Numbered from the stretch's first letter, positions 23,028-34,711 are shown. The stretch: 64,000 nt of DNA from Arachis hypogaea (GCF_003086295.3 NC_092053.1:91236745-91300744), one strand, 5' to 3'. A program made the numbers and translations. Notes: a model not told the origin generated them from the letters alone.

Positions 23028-23046
23028 GGCTCCATGAGAGCTCACT

Positions 23047-23093
23047 GTCAAGCTATTGACATTAAAGAAGCACTTGTTGGGAGGCAACCCAAT
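23047..23093 (+). other. Double hairpin after the gag-pro stop (Feral-like copy)
   Basis: Hairpin 1: GTCAA-GCTA-TTGAC (23047-23060). Linker ATTAAAGAAGCACTT. Hairpin 2: stem GTTGGG/CCCAAT with a closing G-U (23076-23081 and 23088-23093) around AGGCAA. It begins 19 nt after the stop. Homologues with different paired bases are at 30401-30452, 37524-37573 and 53196-53243. Confidence 0.75.
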
Positions 23094-23227
23094 TTTTATC
23101 TAATTTTATTTTCATTCTTATTGTTCTTTCATGTTTTATTAGGTTCATGATCATGTGGAGTCACAAAATAAATAGAAAAATTAAAAACAGAATCAAAAAC
23201 AGCAGAAGAAAAATCACACCCTGGAGG

Positions 23228-23485
23228 AAGGGCTTACTGGCGTTTAAACGCCAGTAAGGAGCATCTGGCTGGCGTTCAACGCCAGAACAGAGCATGGATC
23301 TGGTGTTGAATGCCAGAAACAAGCAGTATCCTGGTGTTCAGACGCCAGGAATGCACACTGAGGAAAGCTGGCGCTGAACGCCAGAAACAAGCATAGAACT
23401 AGCGTTCAACGCCAGAAACATGCTGCATCTGGGCGTTGAACGCCCAGAACAAGCATCAATTCGGTGTTTAAACGCCAGAATTGCA
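23228..23485. repeat. Array of TGGCGTT/AACGCCA dyads
   Basis: About seven imperfect units of ~35-40 bp, each centred on a palindrome such as GGCGTTCAACGCC, GGCGTTGAACGCC or GCGCTGAACGCC and separated by 'agaaacaagca'-like linkers. The same palindrome family occurs in this element's LTR upstream of its TATA box. Confidence 0.85.
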
Positions 23486-23966
23486 TGCAAAGGCATTTTA
23501 CATGCCTCAATGGTGCAGGGATGTAAATCCTTGACACCTCAGGATCTGTGGACTCCACAGGATCATCTCAGCATCTGTGGACCCCACAGGATCCCCACCT
23601 ACCTCCACTCATACTCTCCCCTCTTCTCATTCATCCTCTCTTCCCAATAAACACCTTTCCCCAAAACCCTTCACCAATCACCTCAATCTCTCTCTTCCCT
23701 ATTACCTATTCACCACTCACATCTATCCACTCTTCCCCATAAACCTACCTCATAAACCCCACCTACCTTCAAAATTCAAAATCACTTTCCCACCCAAACC
23801 CACCCCATATGGCCGAACCTTAACCCCTCTCCCTCCACTATATAAACCCCTCCATTCTTCTTCATTTTCACACAACACAACCCTCTCTTCCTCTTCTTGG
23901 CCGAAACACAACTCTCTCTCTCTCTCTCCTCCATTTCTTCTTCTTCTTCATCTATTCTTTCTTCTC
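23486..23966. other. Spacer between the dyad array and ORF3
   Basis: Noncoding, C/T-rich, including a ccctccactatataaacccc stretch near 23840 (TATATAA), which could be an internal promoter-like TATA box ahead of ORF3. A (TC)n run lies near 23910-23930. Confidence 0.5.
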
Positions 23967-24003
23967 TTGCTTGAGGGCGAGCAATATTCTAAGTTTGGTG
24001 TGG
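23967..24003 (+). other. Hairpin plus polypurine-like copy just before ORF3
   Basis: TTGCTTG/CGAGCAA (7 bp with one G-U) around AGGG, six nt, then AAGTTTGGTGTGG. It resembles the LTR-proximal module at 26175-26212 over about 35 nt and lies 30 nt before the ORF3 start at 24034. Confidence 0.7.
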
Positions 24004-24033
24004 TAAAAGCATAAGCTTTCTGAGTCATGGGAG

Positions 24034-25113
24034 ATGGAAATATTCATCTCCAAAGCCCATCAAGACCACTTCTATGATGTTGTGGCCAAGAAGAAGGTGA
24101 TCCCCGAGGTCCCTTTCAAACTCAAGAAAAATGAGTATCTAGAGATCCGACATGAGATCTAAAGAAGAGGTTGGGAAGTTCTAACAAACCCCATCCAACA
24201 AGTCGGAATTCTAATGGTTCAAGAGTTCTATGCTAATGCATGGATCACTAGGAACCATGATCAAAGTAAGAACCCGAACCCAAAGAATTATCTCACCATG
24301 GTTCGAGGGAATTACTTAGATTTTAGTCCAGAAAATGTGTGGTTGGCATTTAACTTGCCAATAATGGAAGAGAACGCACGCCACTACACAAGGAGAGTCA
24401 ACTTTGATCAAAGGTTGGACCAAGTCCTCATGGACATATGTGTGGAAGGAGATCAATGGAAGATTGACTCAAAAGGCAAACCAATTCAACTAAGAAGACT
24501 GGACCTTAAGCCTGTAGCTAGAGGATGGTTGGAGTTCATTCAACGCTCAATCACTCCCACTAGCAACCGGTCTGAAGTTACTGTAGACCGGGCCATCATG
24601 ATCCATAGCATCATGATTGGAAAAGAGGTGGAGGTTCATGAGATTATACCTCAAGAACTCTACAAGGTGGCTGACAAGTCCTCCACTATGGCAAGGTTAG
24701 CTTTTCCTCACCTCATTTGCCATCTATGCAATTCGGCTGGGATTGACATAGAGGGAGATATCCTCATTGATGAGGACAAGCCCATCACTAAGAAAAGGAT
24801 GGAGCCAACAAGAGAGCATATTCATGGATCTCAAGGGACGCATGAAGAAGCTCATCACCAAGAAATCCCTGAGATGCCTCAAGGGATGCACTTTCCTCCA
24901 CAGAATTTTTGGGAGCAAATCAACACCTCCCTAGGAGAATTAAGTTCCAACATGGGACAATTAAGGGTAGAACATCAAGAGCACTCCATCATCCTTCATG
25001 AAATTAGAGAAGATCAGAGAGCAATGAGGGAGGAGCAACAGAGACAAGGAAGAGACATAGAAGAGCTCAAGGACATCATTGGTTCTTCAAGAAGGAAACG
25101 TCACCATCACTAA
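24034..25113 (+). pseudogene. ORF3: plant-transposon-protein-like domain (Feral-like element)
   Basis: Open from ATG 24034 (MEIFISKAHQ) apart from a TAA at 24160-24162. Conserved landmarks shared with ORF3 of E1 and T: RRGWEVL, VQEFYANAW, an LKPVARGWLEFIQRSI-type helix, SEVTVDRAIMIHSIMIGKEVEVHEII, then IGSSRRKRHHH at the C-terminus. It resembles the family annotated in plant genomes as 'putative plant transposon protein'; its role is unknown to me. The last third (about 24890-25080) is polar and heptad-like (LGELSSNMGQLRVEHQE), suggesting a coiled coil. In the full E1 element the equivalent ORF lies 3' of integrase, where Athila carries its env-like gene, but no clear membrane segment is seen here. 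Confidence 0.7.
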
Positions 25114-26174
25114 GGTGGACTCATTCCTTGTTCTCAAATTTTCTGTTTTTTGTTTTCTTTATGTTAAGTGCTTATCTATGTTAGTGTCTTATTACATGAT
25201 CATTAGTATTTAGTAACTTTGTCTTAAAGTTATGAATGTCCTATGAATCCATCACCTCTCTTAAATGAAAAATGTTTTTAATTCAAAAGAACAAGAAGTA
25301 CATGAGTTTCGAATTTATCCTTGAACTTAGTTTAATTATATTGATGTGGTGACAATACATTTTGTTTTCTGAATGAATGCTTGAACATTGGATATGTCTT
25401 TTGAAGTTGTTGTTTATGAATGTTAAATATGTTGGCTCTTGAAAGAATGATGACAAGGAGACATGTTATTTGATAATCTGAAAAAATCATAAAAATGATT
25501 CTTGAAGCAAGAAAAAGCAGTGAATACAAAGCTTGCAGAAAAAAAAAAGAGAGAGAGAAAAGAAAAAGCAAGCAGAAAAAGCCAATAGCCCTTAAAACCA
25601 AAAGGCAAGGGTAATAAAAAGGATCCCAAGGCTTTGAGCATCAGTGGATAGGAGGGCCTAAAGGAATAAAATCCTGTCCTAAGCGGCTAAACCAAGCTGT
25701 CCCTAACCATGTGCTTGTGGCGTGAAGGTGTCAAGTGAAACCTTGAGACTGAGCGGTTAAAGTCCAGGTCCAAAGTAAAAAAAAAAAGAGTGTGCTTAAG
25801 AACCCTGGACACCTCTAATTGGGGACTTTAGCAAAGCTGAGTCACAATCTGAAAAGGTTCACCCAATTATGTGTCTATGGCATTTATGTATCTGGTGGTA
25901 ATACTGGAAAACAAAGTGCTTAGGGCCACGGCCAAGACTCATAAAGTAGCTGTGTTCAAGAATCAACATACTGAACTAGGAGAATCAATAACACTATCTG
26001 AACTTTGAGTTCCTATAGATGCCAATCATTCTGAACCTCAATGGATAAAGTGAGATGCCAAAACTATTCAAGAGGCAAAAAGCTGCAAGTCCCGCTCATC
26101 TGATTGGAGCTATGTTTCATTGATATTTTGAAATTTATAGTATATTCTCTTCTTTTTATCCTGTTTGATTTTCA
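25114..26174. other. 3' noncoding region of the Feral-like element
   Basis: No supported gene. Purine-rich (gagagagagaaaagaaaaagc) near 25548-25580. Runs to the PPT-proximal hairpin. Confidence 0.7.
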
Positions 26175-26212
26175 GTTGCTTGGGGACAAGCAACAATTTA
26201 AGTTTGGTGTTG
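26175..26212 (+). other. RGGA-loop hairpin and polypurine tract (Feral-like)
   Basis: GTTGCTTG/CAAGCAAC (8 bp) around GGGA (26183-26186), five nt, then AAGTTTGGTGTTG (26200-26212), directly abutting the 3' LTR at 26213. Confidence 0.85.
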
Positions 26213-27816
26213 TGATGAGCGGATAATTTATACGCTTTTTGGCATTGTTTTTAGTATGTTTTTAGTAGGATCTAGTTACTTTTAGGGATGTTTTTATTAG
26301 TTTTTATGTTAAATTCACATTTCTGGACTTTACTATGAGTTTGTGTATTTTTCTGTGATTTCAGGTATTTTTTGGCTAAAATTGAGGGACTTGAGCAAAA
26401 ATTAGATTCAGAGGTTGAAGAAGGACTACTGATGCTGTTGGATTCTGACCTCCCTGCACTCAAAGTGGATTTTCTGGAGCTACAAAACTCCAAATGGCGC
26501 GCTCTCAATGGCGTTGGAAAGTAGACATCTAGGGCTTTCCAGCAATATATAATAGTCCATACTTTGCTCAAGTTTAGACGCCAGAAACACATCACAAACC
26601 AGAGTTAAACGCCAAAAACACGTTACAACTTGGCGTTCAACTCCAAAAGAAGCCTCTGCACGTGTAAACTTCAAGCTCAGCCCAAGCACACACTAAGTGG
26701 GCCACGGAAGTGGATTTATGCATCAATTACTTACTTCTATAAACCCTAGTAGCTAGTCTAGTATATATAGAACTTTTTATCATTGTATTCACAGTCTTAG
26801 TCTTGGTTACTCCGGTTCCCCTCTGGGGCCGAGACCAATGAACTCCATTATCACTTATGTATTTTCAATGGTAGAGTTTTTGCACTCCATAGATTAAGGT
26901 GTGGAGCTCTGCTGTTCCTCATGATTTAATGCAAAGTACTACTGTTTTTCTATTCAATTCAACTTATTCCGCTTCTAAGATATCCATTCGCACCGAAGAA
27001 CATGATGAATGTGATGATTATGTGACCCTCATCATCATTCTCACTTATGAACGCGTGCCTGACAAACACTTCCGTTCTACATGCAAACAAGCTAGAATGA
27101 GTACCTCTTAGATATCTAATACAGAGGACCGAGTCCGAGATATTAGAATCTTCGTGGTATAAGTTAGAACCCATGGATGGCCATTCCTGAGATCCGAAAA
27201 GTCTAAACTTGTCTGTGGTATTCCGAGTAGGATCTGGGAAGGGATGGCTGTGACGAACTTCAAACTCGCGAGTGCTGGGCGTAGTGACAGACGCAAAAGG
27301 AGGGTGAATCCTATTCTAGTATGATCGAGAACCTCCAAATGATTAGCCGTGCCGTGACAGAGCATTTGGACCTTTTTCACAGAGAGGATGGGATGTAGCC
27401 ATTGACAACGGTGATGCCTTACAGAAAGCTTGCCATGGAAAGGAGTAGGACTGGTTGGATGAAGACAGCAGGAAAGCAGAGGTTCAGAGGAACGAAAGCA
27501 TCTCTATACGCTTATCTGAAATTCTCACCAATGAATTACATAAGTATTTCTATCTTTATTTTCTGTTTATTTATTATTATTATTCGAAAACTCCATAACC
27601 ATTTGATATCCGCCTGACTGAGATTTACAAGATGACCATAGCTTGCTTCATACCAACAATCTCCGTGGGATTGACCCTTACTCACGTAAGGTTTTATTAC
27701 TTGGACGACCCAGTGCACTTGCTGGTTAGTTGCATCGAAGTTGTGACAAATTATGAATTAAGATTAGAGCACCAAGTTTTTGGAGCCATTACTAGGGATC
27801 ACAATTTCGTGCACCA
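26213..27816 (+). repeat. 3' LTR of the Feral-like element (1,604 bp)
   Basis: Matches 17362-19017 end to end apart from scattered substitutions and the ~52-bp segment missing inside the dyad array. The ACAAC target duplication follows at 27817-27821. Confidence 0.95.
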
Positions 27817-27821
27817 ACAAC

Positions 27822-28917
27822 CCAAAAGCTTCTTGATGTAAGTGTATCGGCGGTAGTTGCGCTGCTCATATCTATCAAGCTTCCGGTGAAGATCTTCTAT
27901 CCTTTGATGTGTGGATCTCAGTGGTGGGGATGATGAGCTAGAAGGAAAAAGAAGTGGCGGGGCCATGTCGAGGCTTGGTTTGTTCATGGGAAGGTGTAGG
28001 TATTTTCCGCTTGGGACTACATCGCCCTTAGCTAGAACTACAATCTTTTTATCCTTGGCTTCCCAAGAAACATCCGCAGCAGCAACTAAGTCAGATACCA
28101 ATGCTGGAAATGGCAAATTACCTCAGTCGTGAACTTGATCCATCGCTTGCTTGACAAGAAGCGGGATGTTCACCGGCTTCTCCGTGAGAACACACCAAAC
28201 AAGCAAGGCGAGGTCTGCCATGAGGGACGACTTGTGGGTGCTAGGTAGCACATAATGAGATAGGATCTGGGCCCAAGCTCTATCTTCCACAGTGAGGAAG
28301 CGAGCGTCAATGCTCTTGGGCCTCATCCGCAGTCGACCATGGATCCAAAATGCCTCTGGTTCAGCAATGACTCGGAGGATCGAGTCCCAATTGAATCCAA
28401 ACTTCTCTCGCTGACGTAGGACGTCTTGGTAGCCATCTATGTCACTTGGTACTGGTAGGACATTAAGCACTTGCTGAATAGCCTCTTCTAAAACTGAGAC
28501 TTGCTTCCGGCGCATGTATACCGATTGAAGAGAGGGAAGATGGTAGTTAGTGTAGAATTCTTCCACCCAAGAGAGGTTGATTTCCTTTGGTTTCCTCAAG
28601 AGAAACTCCCAGCCTCACTGTTCAATGCGGGGCAAAATATAAGGAGCAACCTTGTCCGGTAGAGCGAGTAGATGCTCAGGATGATAGTTCCTTACGGCTA
28701 TGGAAGGGAACATAAGTTCACAAAAGCGGTTGGGGAACCTTGAAGAATCTTTTGCTGGTTTGCCCTTTTCATTCACATCAATAGGAGAGGGTGTCTTCCC
28801 TTTCTTAGATAGGGGTTTGGCTCCTAATGAAGAGCGCGCCTTAGAGTTTGACCTTTGGGGTGCCCTCTTTGCGGCCGGTTTCCTCGAAGCTATCTCCTTG
28901 CCTTTCTTGGTGGCCAT
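27822..28917 (-). pseudogene. E1 ORF3 main part: plant-transposon-protein-like domain
   Basis: One minus frame runs from ATG 28917 (MATKKGKEIASRK, a strongly basic N-terminus) leftwards, broken by TGA at 28615-28617 and 28123-28125; both fit CGA to TGA changes. Conserved landmarks match ORF3 of Feral-like and T: GWEFLLRKP, VEEFYTNY, SSLMADLALLVWCVLTEKPVN. It continues after the Feral-like insertion at 17361-17210. Position 3' of integrase is where Athila elements carry an env-like ORF; I see no signal peptide or clear membrane helix, so envelope function is not supported. Confidence 0.7.
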
Positions 28918-28956
28918 CCTAAAAAGGAAGGGAAGGAAGGAAAACATTAAACCCAA

Positions 28957-30400
28957 TAATCAATTTGACAAAAACATGTAAGTGACTTGTAGTGTCCATG
29001 GTGAATGTAAAAACAAGGGTCATAACACTTGGCATGGGATGCAAGAGGAAGTAAAGCATGCAATGGCATGAGAAGAGTGATCTCAAGCATCCATAATAAA
29101 GAGCAAGTCATGTTCAATCAATATCTAATTGGCAAGTATGAACTTGAGGCACACAAATTAGACTCAATGCATTTAAGAGAAAACAAGTGAATGAGGAGGG
29201 AGCACCAATTTGAAAATCTTCAACTAAAATGAACCAAAGTGGTATGTGTGCATTACCTCGAACACTTGGCGTGCACTAATCAAGCAATGAGCAATTATGA
29301 GATACTAAACCAATTCAAAGCCCAAAATTGAACATCAATCATCACATAAACATCACACAATGGAAAAGATAAGAAAAAGAATGACAAAAGATCTATTAAT
29401 GCAAATTAAGCTCAAATTCAACATCCATGGAGAAATAAGAAAAAAGGAAAAGTAAGTAAACAAGTAAGAAACATCATCATGCAAGTGAAAGAGAAACTAA
29501 GTAAAGCAATAAGAAGCATCTAACTAGAAGAAATAATGCAAGAGAAAATAAAGAAGAGAAGTAGAAGAAGTGAAACCTTGAAAAGTATGAAGGAACAAGG
29601 TTGAATCTTCTTTTGTGAAGATGAGAAAGAAAATAGGAGAAGTGTAGTGCCAACGGAAAAGGTGGTTGTCGCCGGTGAGTGGCCGGAGATAGTGGTGGTG
29701 GATTATGGAGGAAGAAGGAAAAGAAACTAAGAAAGAAAAGGGGTTGAGATAAAGAAAAACAGGGCAAGGCGCGAAGGTATTAAACTGACTCGCGCAACCG
29801 GCGCGCGCGCGTCAGTGGCGCGCGCGCCCGAGGGAAGTTGTGCCTCAGGCACAGAAGTGGCACAAAGTTGGCTCAAGTCTCTAGTTTTTGTACCAGAGTG
29901 AATCAGTGAGGCAGGCGCGCGGACGTGCACCTTGCGCGGACGCATCAGTTTTGGCACAAGATTGGCCCAATTGTGGCACAACTCTATGGTTTTTGTACCA
30001 AAGAATCCACATATCTCCATCGGCGCGCGCGCGCACCGTGCGCTGACGCGTCGATGGTTAAATTGCAAGGGTTCGTGCAGGCGGCATGTACGTAAACGCG
30101 TGGGTGCCTGGCATGAGTTGGGCACAAAGTGGGCATGACTCTTGGGTATTTGGCCCAAGAATGGAATTTCGCCACCGGCGCGCGCGCACAATGTGCGCTG
30201 GCGCGTTGGTGCCCTGCTTCAAAGAAAAATTTTTGTTTTCTTTATCTTTTTCACATCCTATCTATATGAACATTCTACCTATCCAACAAAATCAACAAAG
30301 CTAGCATTTCTATGCATTCAATCAATCATCAAAAGATCACAAAATTCACAAGAAACTAAAGAATGCAAACAAGATGGTATAAACAAGGAAGATCTTACCA
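28957..30400. other. E1 spacer between integrase and ORF3, with CpG-rich repeats
   Basis: No supported gene. At about 29780-30210 there are several ~110-bp degenerate repeats pairing a CGCGCGCGC-type dyad with a recurring phrase (ggcacaactct, tttttgtacca). Related repeats occupy 36960-37340 in E2, and CpG dyads of the same kind occur in several LTRs. Long frames here come only from GC-rich composition. Confidence 0.75.
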
Positions 30401-30452
30401 CGGTGGGGTACCTCCCACCAAGCACTTTTCTTTAACGTCCTTAAGTTGGACG
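30401..30452 (-). other. Double hairpin after the E1 pol stop
   Basis: In element orientation: hairpin 1 CGTCC-AACTTAA-GGACG (30452-30436), linker TTAAAGAAAAGTGCT, hairpin 2 GGTGGG-AGGTAC-CCCACC (30419-30402) extended by a closing T-G. It begins about 10 nt after the integrase stop at 30462. Confidence 0.75.
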
Positions 30453-30461
30453 GTCCTTTTG

Positions 30462-31640
30462 TTAAACTTCCTCTCTTCTTGGTGCATCCTCCAATATGTA
30501 CACCTCTAGCTCTTTTGGGGGCTTGCACCCATGGTACTTCTTCACTCTATGTCCATTCACTTTGAAAGTTGCTTCACTCTTGGGATCAAACAATTCCACC
30601 ACTCCGTAGGGCTTCATCTCCTTCACCTTGAAAGGTCCTTCCCATCTAGAGCGGAGCTTGCCAGGCATAAATCGGAGCCTTGAGTTGTAGAGGAGGACCT
30701 CATCACTTTCTTGAAAGTCCTTCTTCCGGATGTGATGGTCATGGATTGCTTTAGTCTTTTCCTTCTAGATTCAGGAATTCTCATATGACTCGTTCCTCAA
30801 ACACTTAAGCTCCTCTAGTTGTAACTTCCTAGCTTCACCCACCTTGGCTAAATCCATGTTGCACTGCTTTACTGCCCAATAGGCTCGATGCTCAATCTCC
30901 ACCAGGAGGTGGCATGCCTTACCATAGACGATCCGGAAAGGACTCATCCCTATCGGAGTCTTGTAGGCCGTTCTATACGCCCATAGTGCATCTCCTAACC
31001 GGAGGCTCCAATCCTTTCTTTGCGGATTGACCACTTTCTCCAAGATTCTCTTGATTTCCCGATTGGACACTTCTGCTTGTCCATTTGTTTGCGGATGATA
31101 AGCAGTAGCAACCTTATGTGACACTCCATAGCGCTTGAGCTATGCTTCTACCTTCCTGTTACAAAAGTGGGATCGTTGGTCACTCACGATTGCTCGTGGT
31201 GACCCATAACGGCATACAATGTGATTCCTAATGAAAGACACAACGGCATTGGCGTCGTCAAGGCGGGTAGGTATGGCCTCTACCCACTTTGACACGTAGT
31301 CAACCGCTAACAGAATATACAGATACCCACTAGAGTTGGGAAACGGTCCCATAAAGTCAATGCCCCATACATCAAATATCTCACAGAACAACATAGGTTG
31401 TTGAGGCATTTCATCCTTTTGGGATGCATTTCCTGACTTCTGACACTGATGGCAAGACACACATAATCGGTTAGCATCCTTGAATAAGGTTGGCCACTAG
31501 AATCCACAATCCAACACTTTTTTAGCGGTCCTTTGTGGGCCAAAGTGGCCACCACATTCGGACGAATGACAAGCTTCAAGAATTGGTTGGAATTCAGACT
31601 CCGGGACACATCTTCGAATTACTTGGTCCACGCCCCTCTT
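30462..31640 (-). pseudogene. E1 integrase, degenerate
   Basis: Read leftwards in several frames: the HHCC segment ([13 protein letters not shown]), the core starting [30 protein letters not shown], a second Asp segment (IVSDQRSHF), the [20 protein letters not shown] Glu motif (here TNGQAEV), [19 protein letters not shown], and the C-terminal GPF-type domain (RSRWEGPFKVKEM) ending at 30462. At least three stops or frame breaks lie between 30668 and 31640. The motif set is Athila-like. It would join element DNA to the host genome if intact. Confidence 0.85.
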
Positions 31641-32979
31641 TCACAAGTGAGGGTCATTCCAAATATAGTATTTGGAATCACTCCTCAACTTGTCCTTTTG
31701 GTTTTTCGAAAAGTTGGGAGGGAAGATTTTTGTAACCAAGTAGTTCGCCATTGGGGCAAACCAAGAAAAGCTATCCGACACAGCATGCAAACTATCTAAT
31801 GGGAATGAGTCATTGATCGGAAATGGATCAATTTTTAAATTCTCAATGCGGCTTAAATGATCCGCAACCAGGTTTTGAGATCCATTCCGGTCCCTAATCT
31901 CAATGTCGAATTCTTGCAAAAGCAAGATCCAACGTATGAGTCTAGGTTTTGACTCATTCTTTGTCAATAAGTACTTTAAAGCTGTATGATCCGTGTATAC
32001 CACTATCTTTGAACCTAGCAAATAAGATCTGAATTTATCCAAAGCATGAACAATAGCTAGGAGTTCTTTTTCAGTAGTGGTATAGTTGGATTGTGCTGCA
32101 TCTAGTGTATTAGAAGAGTAAGCAATGACATAAGGGAGTTTACCATCGCGTTGTGCAAGCGCGGCACCTACAGCATGGTTTGACGCATCGCACATTATCT
32201 CAAATGGCAACGTCCAGTTGGGGCCTCGCACAATTGGTGCCGTGGTAAGAACTCTCCTTAGCTCTTCAAAAGCTTTTACACATTCACTATCAAACTCAAA
32301 ATCCACATCTTTTTGGAGTAGGCGCGACAAAGGCAAAGCAATCTTGCTGAAGTCCTTGATAAAGCGCCTATAAAATCCTGCATGTCCCAAAAACGAGTGG
32401 ACCTCCCTCACGGATGAGGGGTGAGGCAAAGTGGTGATAACATCGACCTTGGCCGGGTCTACAGAAATGCCTTCATGAGATACTACATGTCCTAACACTA
32501 TACCTTGTTGTACCATAAAGTGATATTTTTCAAAATTTAAGACAAGGTTAGTGTCAACACATCTAGCTAGGACCTTGGCCAAGCTCTCTAAACAATAATC
32601 AAACGAAGTACCATAAACGCTGAAGTCGTCCATAAAGACTTCCAGACAATTCTCCATTAGATCGGAGAAGACACTTGTCATGCACCGCTGAAAAGTAGCG
32701 GGTGCGTTACATAGTCCAAATGGCATCCTTTTATAGGCAAAGGTGCCAAACGGACAAGTGAACGTGGTCTTCTCCTGATCTTCAGGAGCAATATGTATCT
32801 GGAAGTAGCTAGTAAATCCATCAAGAAAGCAGTAGTGAGATTTACTTGCCAAGCGGTCTAGCATCTGATTGATGATGGGTAAGGGGTAATGGTCCTTCCG
32901 TGTAGCGGCGTTCAATCTTCTGTAGTCAATACATACTCGCCACGCATTTTGTACTCTTTTAGTGACCAATTCACCGTCG
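31641..32979 (-). pseudogene. E1 RT (palm onward) and RNase H, 3' of E2 insertion
   Basis: Continuous minus frame. RT shows [43 protein letters not shown] and the catalytic FMDD ([10 protein letters not shown]). RNase H shows [24 protein letters not shown] and [12 protein letters not shown]. The N-terminal RT part lies on the other side of E2, at 41666 onward. The stop near 31639-31641 separates this from integrase. Confidence 0.9.
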
Positions 32980-32984
32980 TCCTT

Positions 32985-34674
32985 TGATGAACGGATTTCT
33001 TGACGGTTTAGAATTTCATAAATGAATGAATTCTCGTTGTGAAGTATAGTTTCCAAACCAATCAAGAATTCTTTCATACAAAAATTTTGGTTGTCACAAA
33101 GAACAAACCCCAAATAAGAAATAACCGAAGTATTTTGGACTCCGGGTTGTCTCACAAAGAGTTGCAATGAAATGTATGATTATTGGCTATGAAAGGTATA
33201 GGGGGGTTTTGATTGGTGAGAGGGCAATAAAATAAAAAGACAAGAAAAGTAAATTGAGCAAGTAATTAAAGAAAGCAAGTAATAAAGAGAGACATTCATG
33301 GCAATGGATTGAGATCATAGGCTTTCTATCCTAGTCATGCATGATTAATTCATCTTATTTAGTTAACTCACACATCGGGAGAATGTCAAACAAGACTAAT
33401 CAAGCATACCACAATAATAACAAGAATTTATCTCATTACGTCAACTCCAACGATTGAGGAAGGCATCATATTATCCTCATACTCGGAGAAAGTCTAACGA
33501 GACTAGCTAATCTCAATCCAAAAGTCCTAACCAACTTACTAATTAAATTAGCAAAAGATTAGCGTCAATGGAAACAATACTAGCTAACAACTCTAGATCA
33601 CCAACATGAGTTGGGTTTTTATGACTCAAGATTGCCCAATTACTCTTTCCAAGCCAAGAATGCTCAAAATCTACTCTAAAGACCAACCAAGCATTTTGTC
33701 AAACACTTGGAAGGCATACATGAAAAGCATAATAAAAGTGCAAGAATAATAAAATCTACCAACTACAATTTGCAAGAAAAGTAAATCAACAATTCAAATT
33801 AACAATAAAAAGAACATCAAATATAAAATTGCATTAAAGAAAATTAAGATCCAACAATGTTCATCAACATAAAAGTAACAAAATAAAGGAAATGACAAGT
33901 AAAAAATAGAAGAGTAGAGATGTAACAACAAGAAATTAAAAGAAGAAACTAAATCAAAACAAGAATTAAAAGTGAGATTCAAGAAAATTAAACCTAAACT
34001 ACCCTAAATTCTAGAGAGAAGAGAGAGCTTCTCTCTCTAGAATTCTACCCTAAAACATCATGAAAACTAAACTATGACTACTTTTTTCATTCTCCCTTCA
34101 ATCTTTGGGTTCAATAGCATCAGAAATGGGTTGGATTGGGCCCAAAATGAGCTGCAAAATCGCTGAGGGCGATTTCATAAAAGTGGGCCACGGACAGCAT
34201 CGGCGCGCGCGCGCAAAGTGCGCATGCGCGCCCCTGAACGCGAAGCAACATATGACATAATTTATATCATTTCGAAGCCCCGGATGTTAGCTTTCCAACG
34301 CAACTGGAACCGCCTCATTTGGACCTCTGTAGCTCAAGTTATGGTCGTTTGAGTGAGAAGAGGTCAGACTTGACAGCTTTACGGTTCCTTCATTTCTTCA
34401 TGAGTTCTCCCACTTTGCATGCTTTTCTCCTCACTTCTTCCATCCAATACTTGCCTTATGAACATGAAATCACTCAACAAACACATCAAGGCATCAAATG
34501 AAATTAAAGTGAATTAAATTTAGCTATTTTAAGGCCTAAAAAGCATGTTCTTACATTTAAGCACAAATCAAGGGAGAATTACAAAACCATGCTATTTCAT
34601 TGAATAAATGTGAGAAAAGGTGACAAAATCCCCCAAAATAAGCACAAGATAAACCACAAAATCGGGGTTTATCA
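32985..34674 (-). repeat. E2 3' LTR (1,690 bp)
   Basis: Pairs with 39972-41660. A GCGCGCGCGC-type dyad lies near 34201-34233. The first ~20 bp at its left edge differ noticeably from the other LTR, unlike the rest. Confidence 0.9.
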
Positions 34675-34711
34675 AATCTCCCCACACTTAAACCAAGCAT
34701 GTCCTCATGCT
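34675..34711 (-). other. E2 polypurine tract with AGGA-loop hairpin
   Basis: In element orientation: AGCATG/CATGCT (6 bp, 34711-34696) around AGGA, six nt, then AAGTGTGGGGAGATT (34689-34675) abutting the LTR. Confidence 0.85.

Larger units (their letters stand above)
17362..27816 (+). mobile_element. Feral-like non-autonomous LTR retrotransposon, complete
   Basis: Complete insertion of 10,455 bp with a perfect ACAAC target duplication (17357-17361 and 27817-27821). LTRs are 1,656 bp (17362-19017) and 1,604 bp (26213-27816); the main size difference is a ~52-bp segment inside the dyad array near 17740-17790. The primer site is tRNA-Asp-like. It encodes gag, protease and an ORF3 but no RT, RNase H or integrase, so it depends on another element. 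The LTR looks like the abundant Arachis FIDEL/Feral family; the pol-less form fits Feral, the non-autonomous partner. The name is from memory. Confidence 0.9.

Noticed and set aside
23228..23485. CRISPR-like array of palindromic repeats
   Set aside because: Repeats and spacers are both imperfect and related to each other; plant nuclear context inside a retrotransposon.
27822..28917. Envelope protein call for E1 ORF3
   Set aside because: Position fits the Athila env-like slot, but no signal peptide or convincing membrane helix is visible and the sequence matches the plant-transposon-protein type instead.
29727..30191. 154-codon minus ORF rich in Ala/Arg/Cys
   Set aside because: Frame comes from CpG-rich tandem repeats; no domain, no homology that I recognise, and no codon-like pattern.
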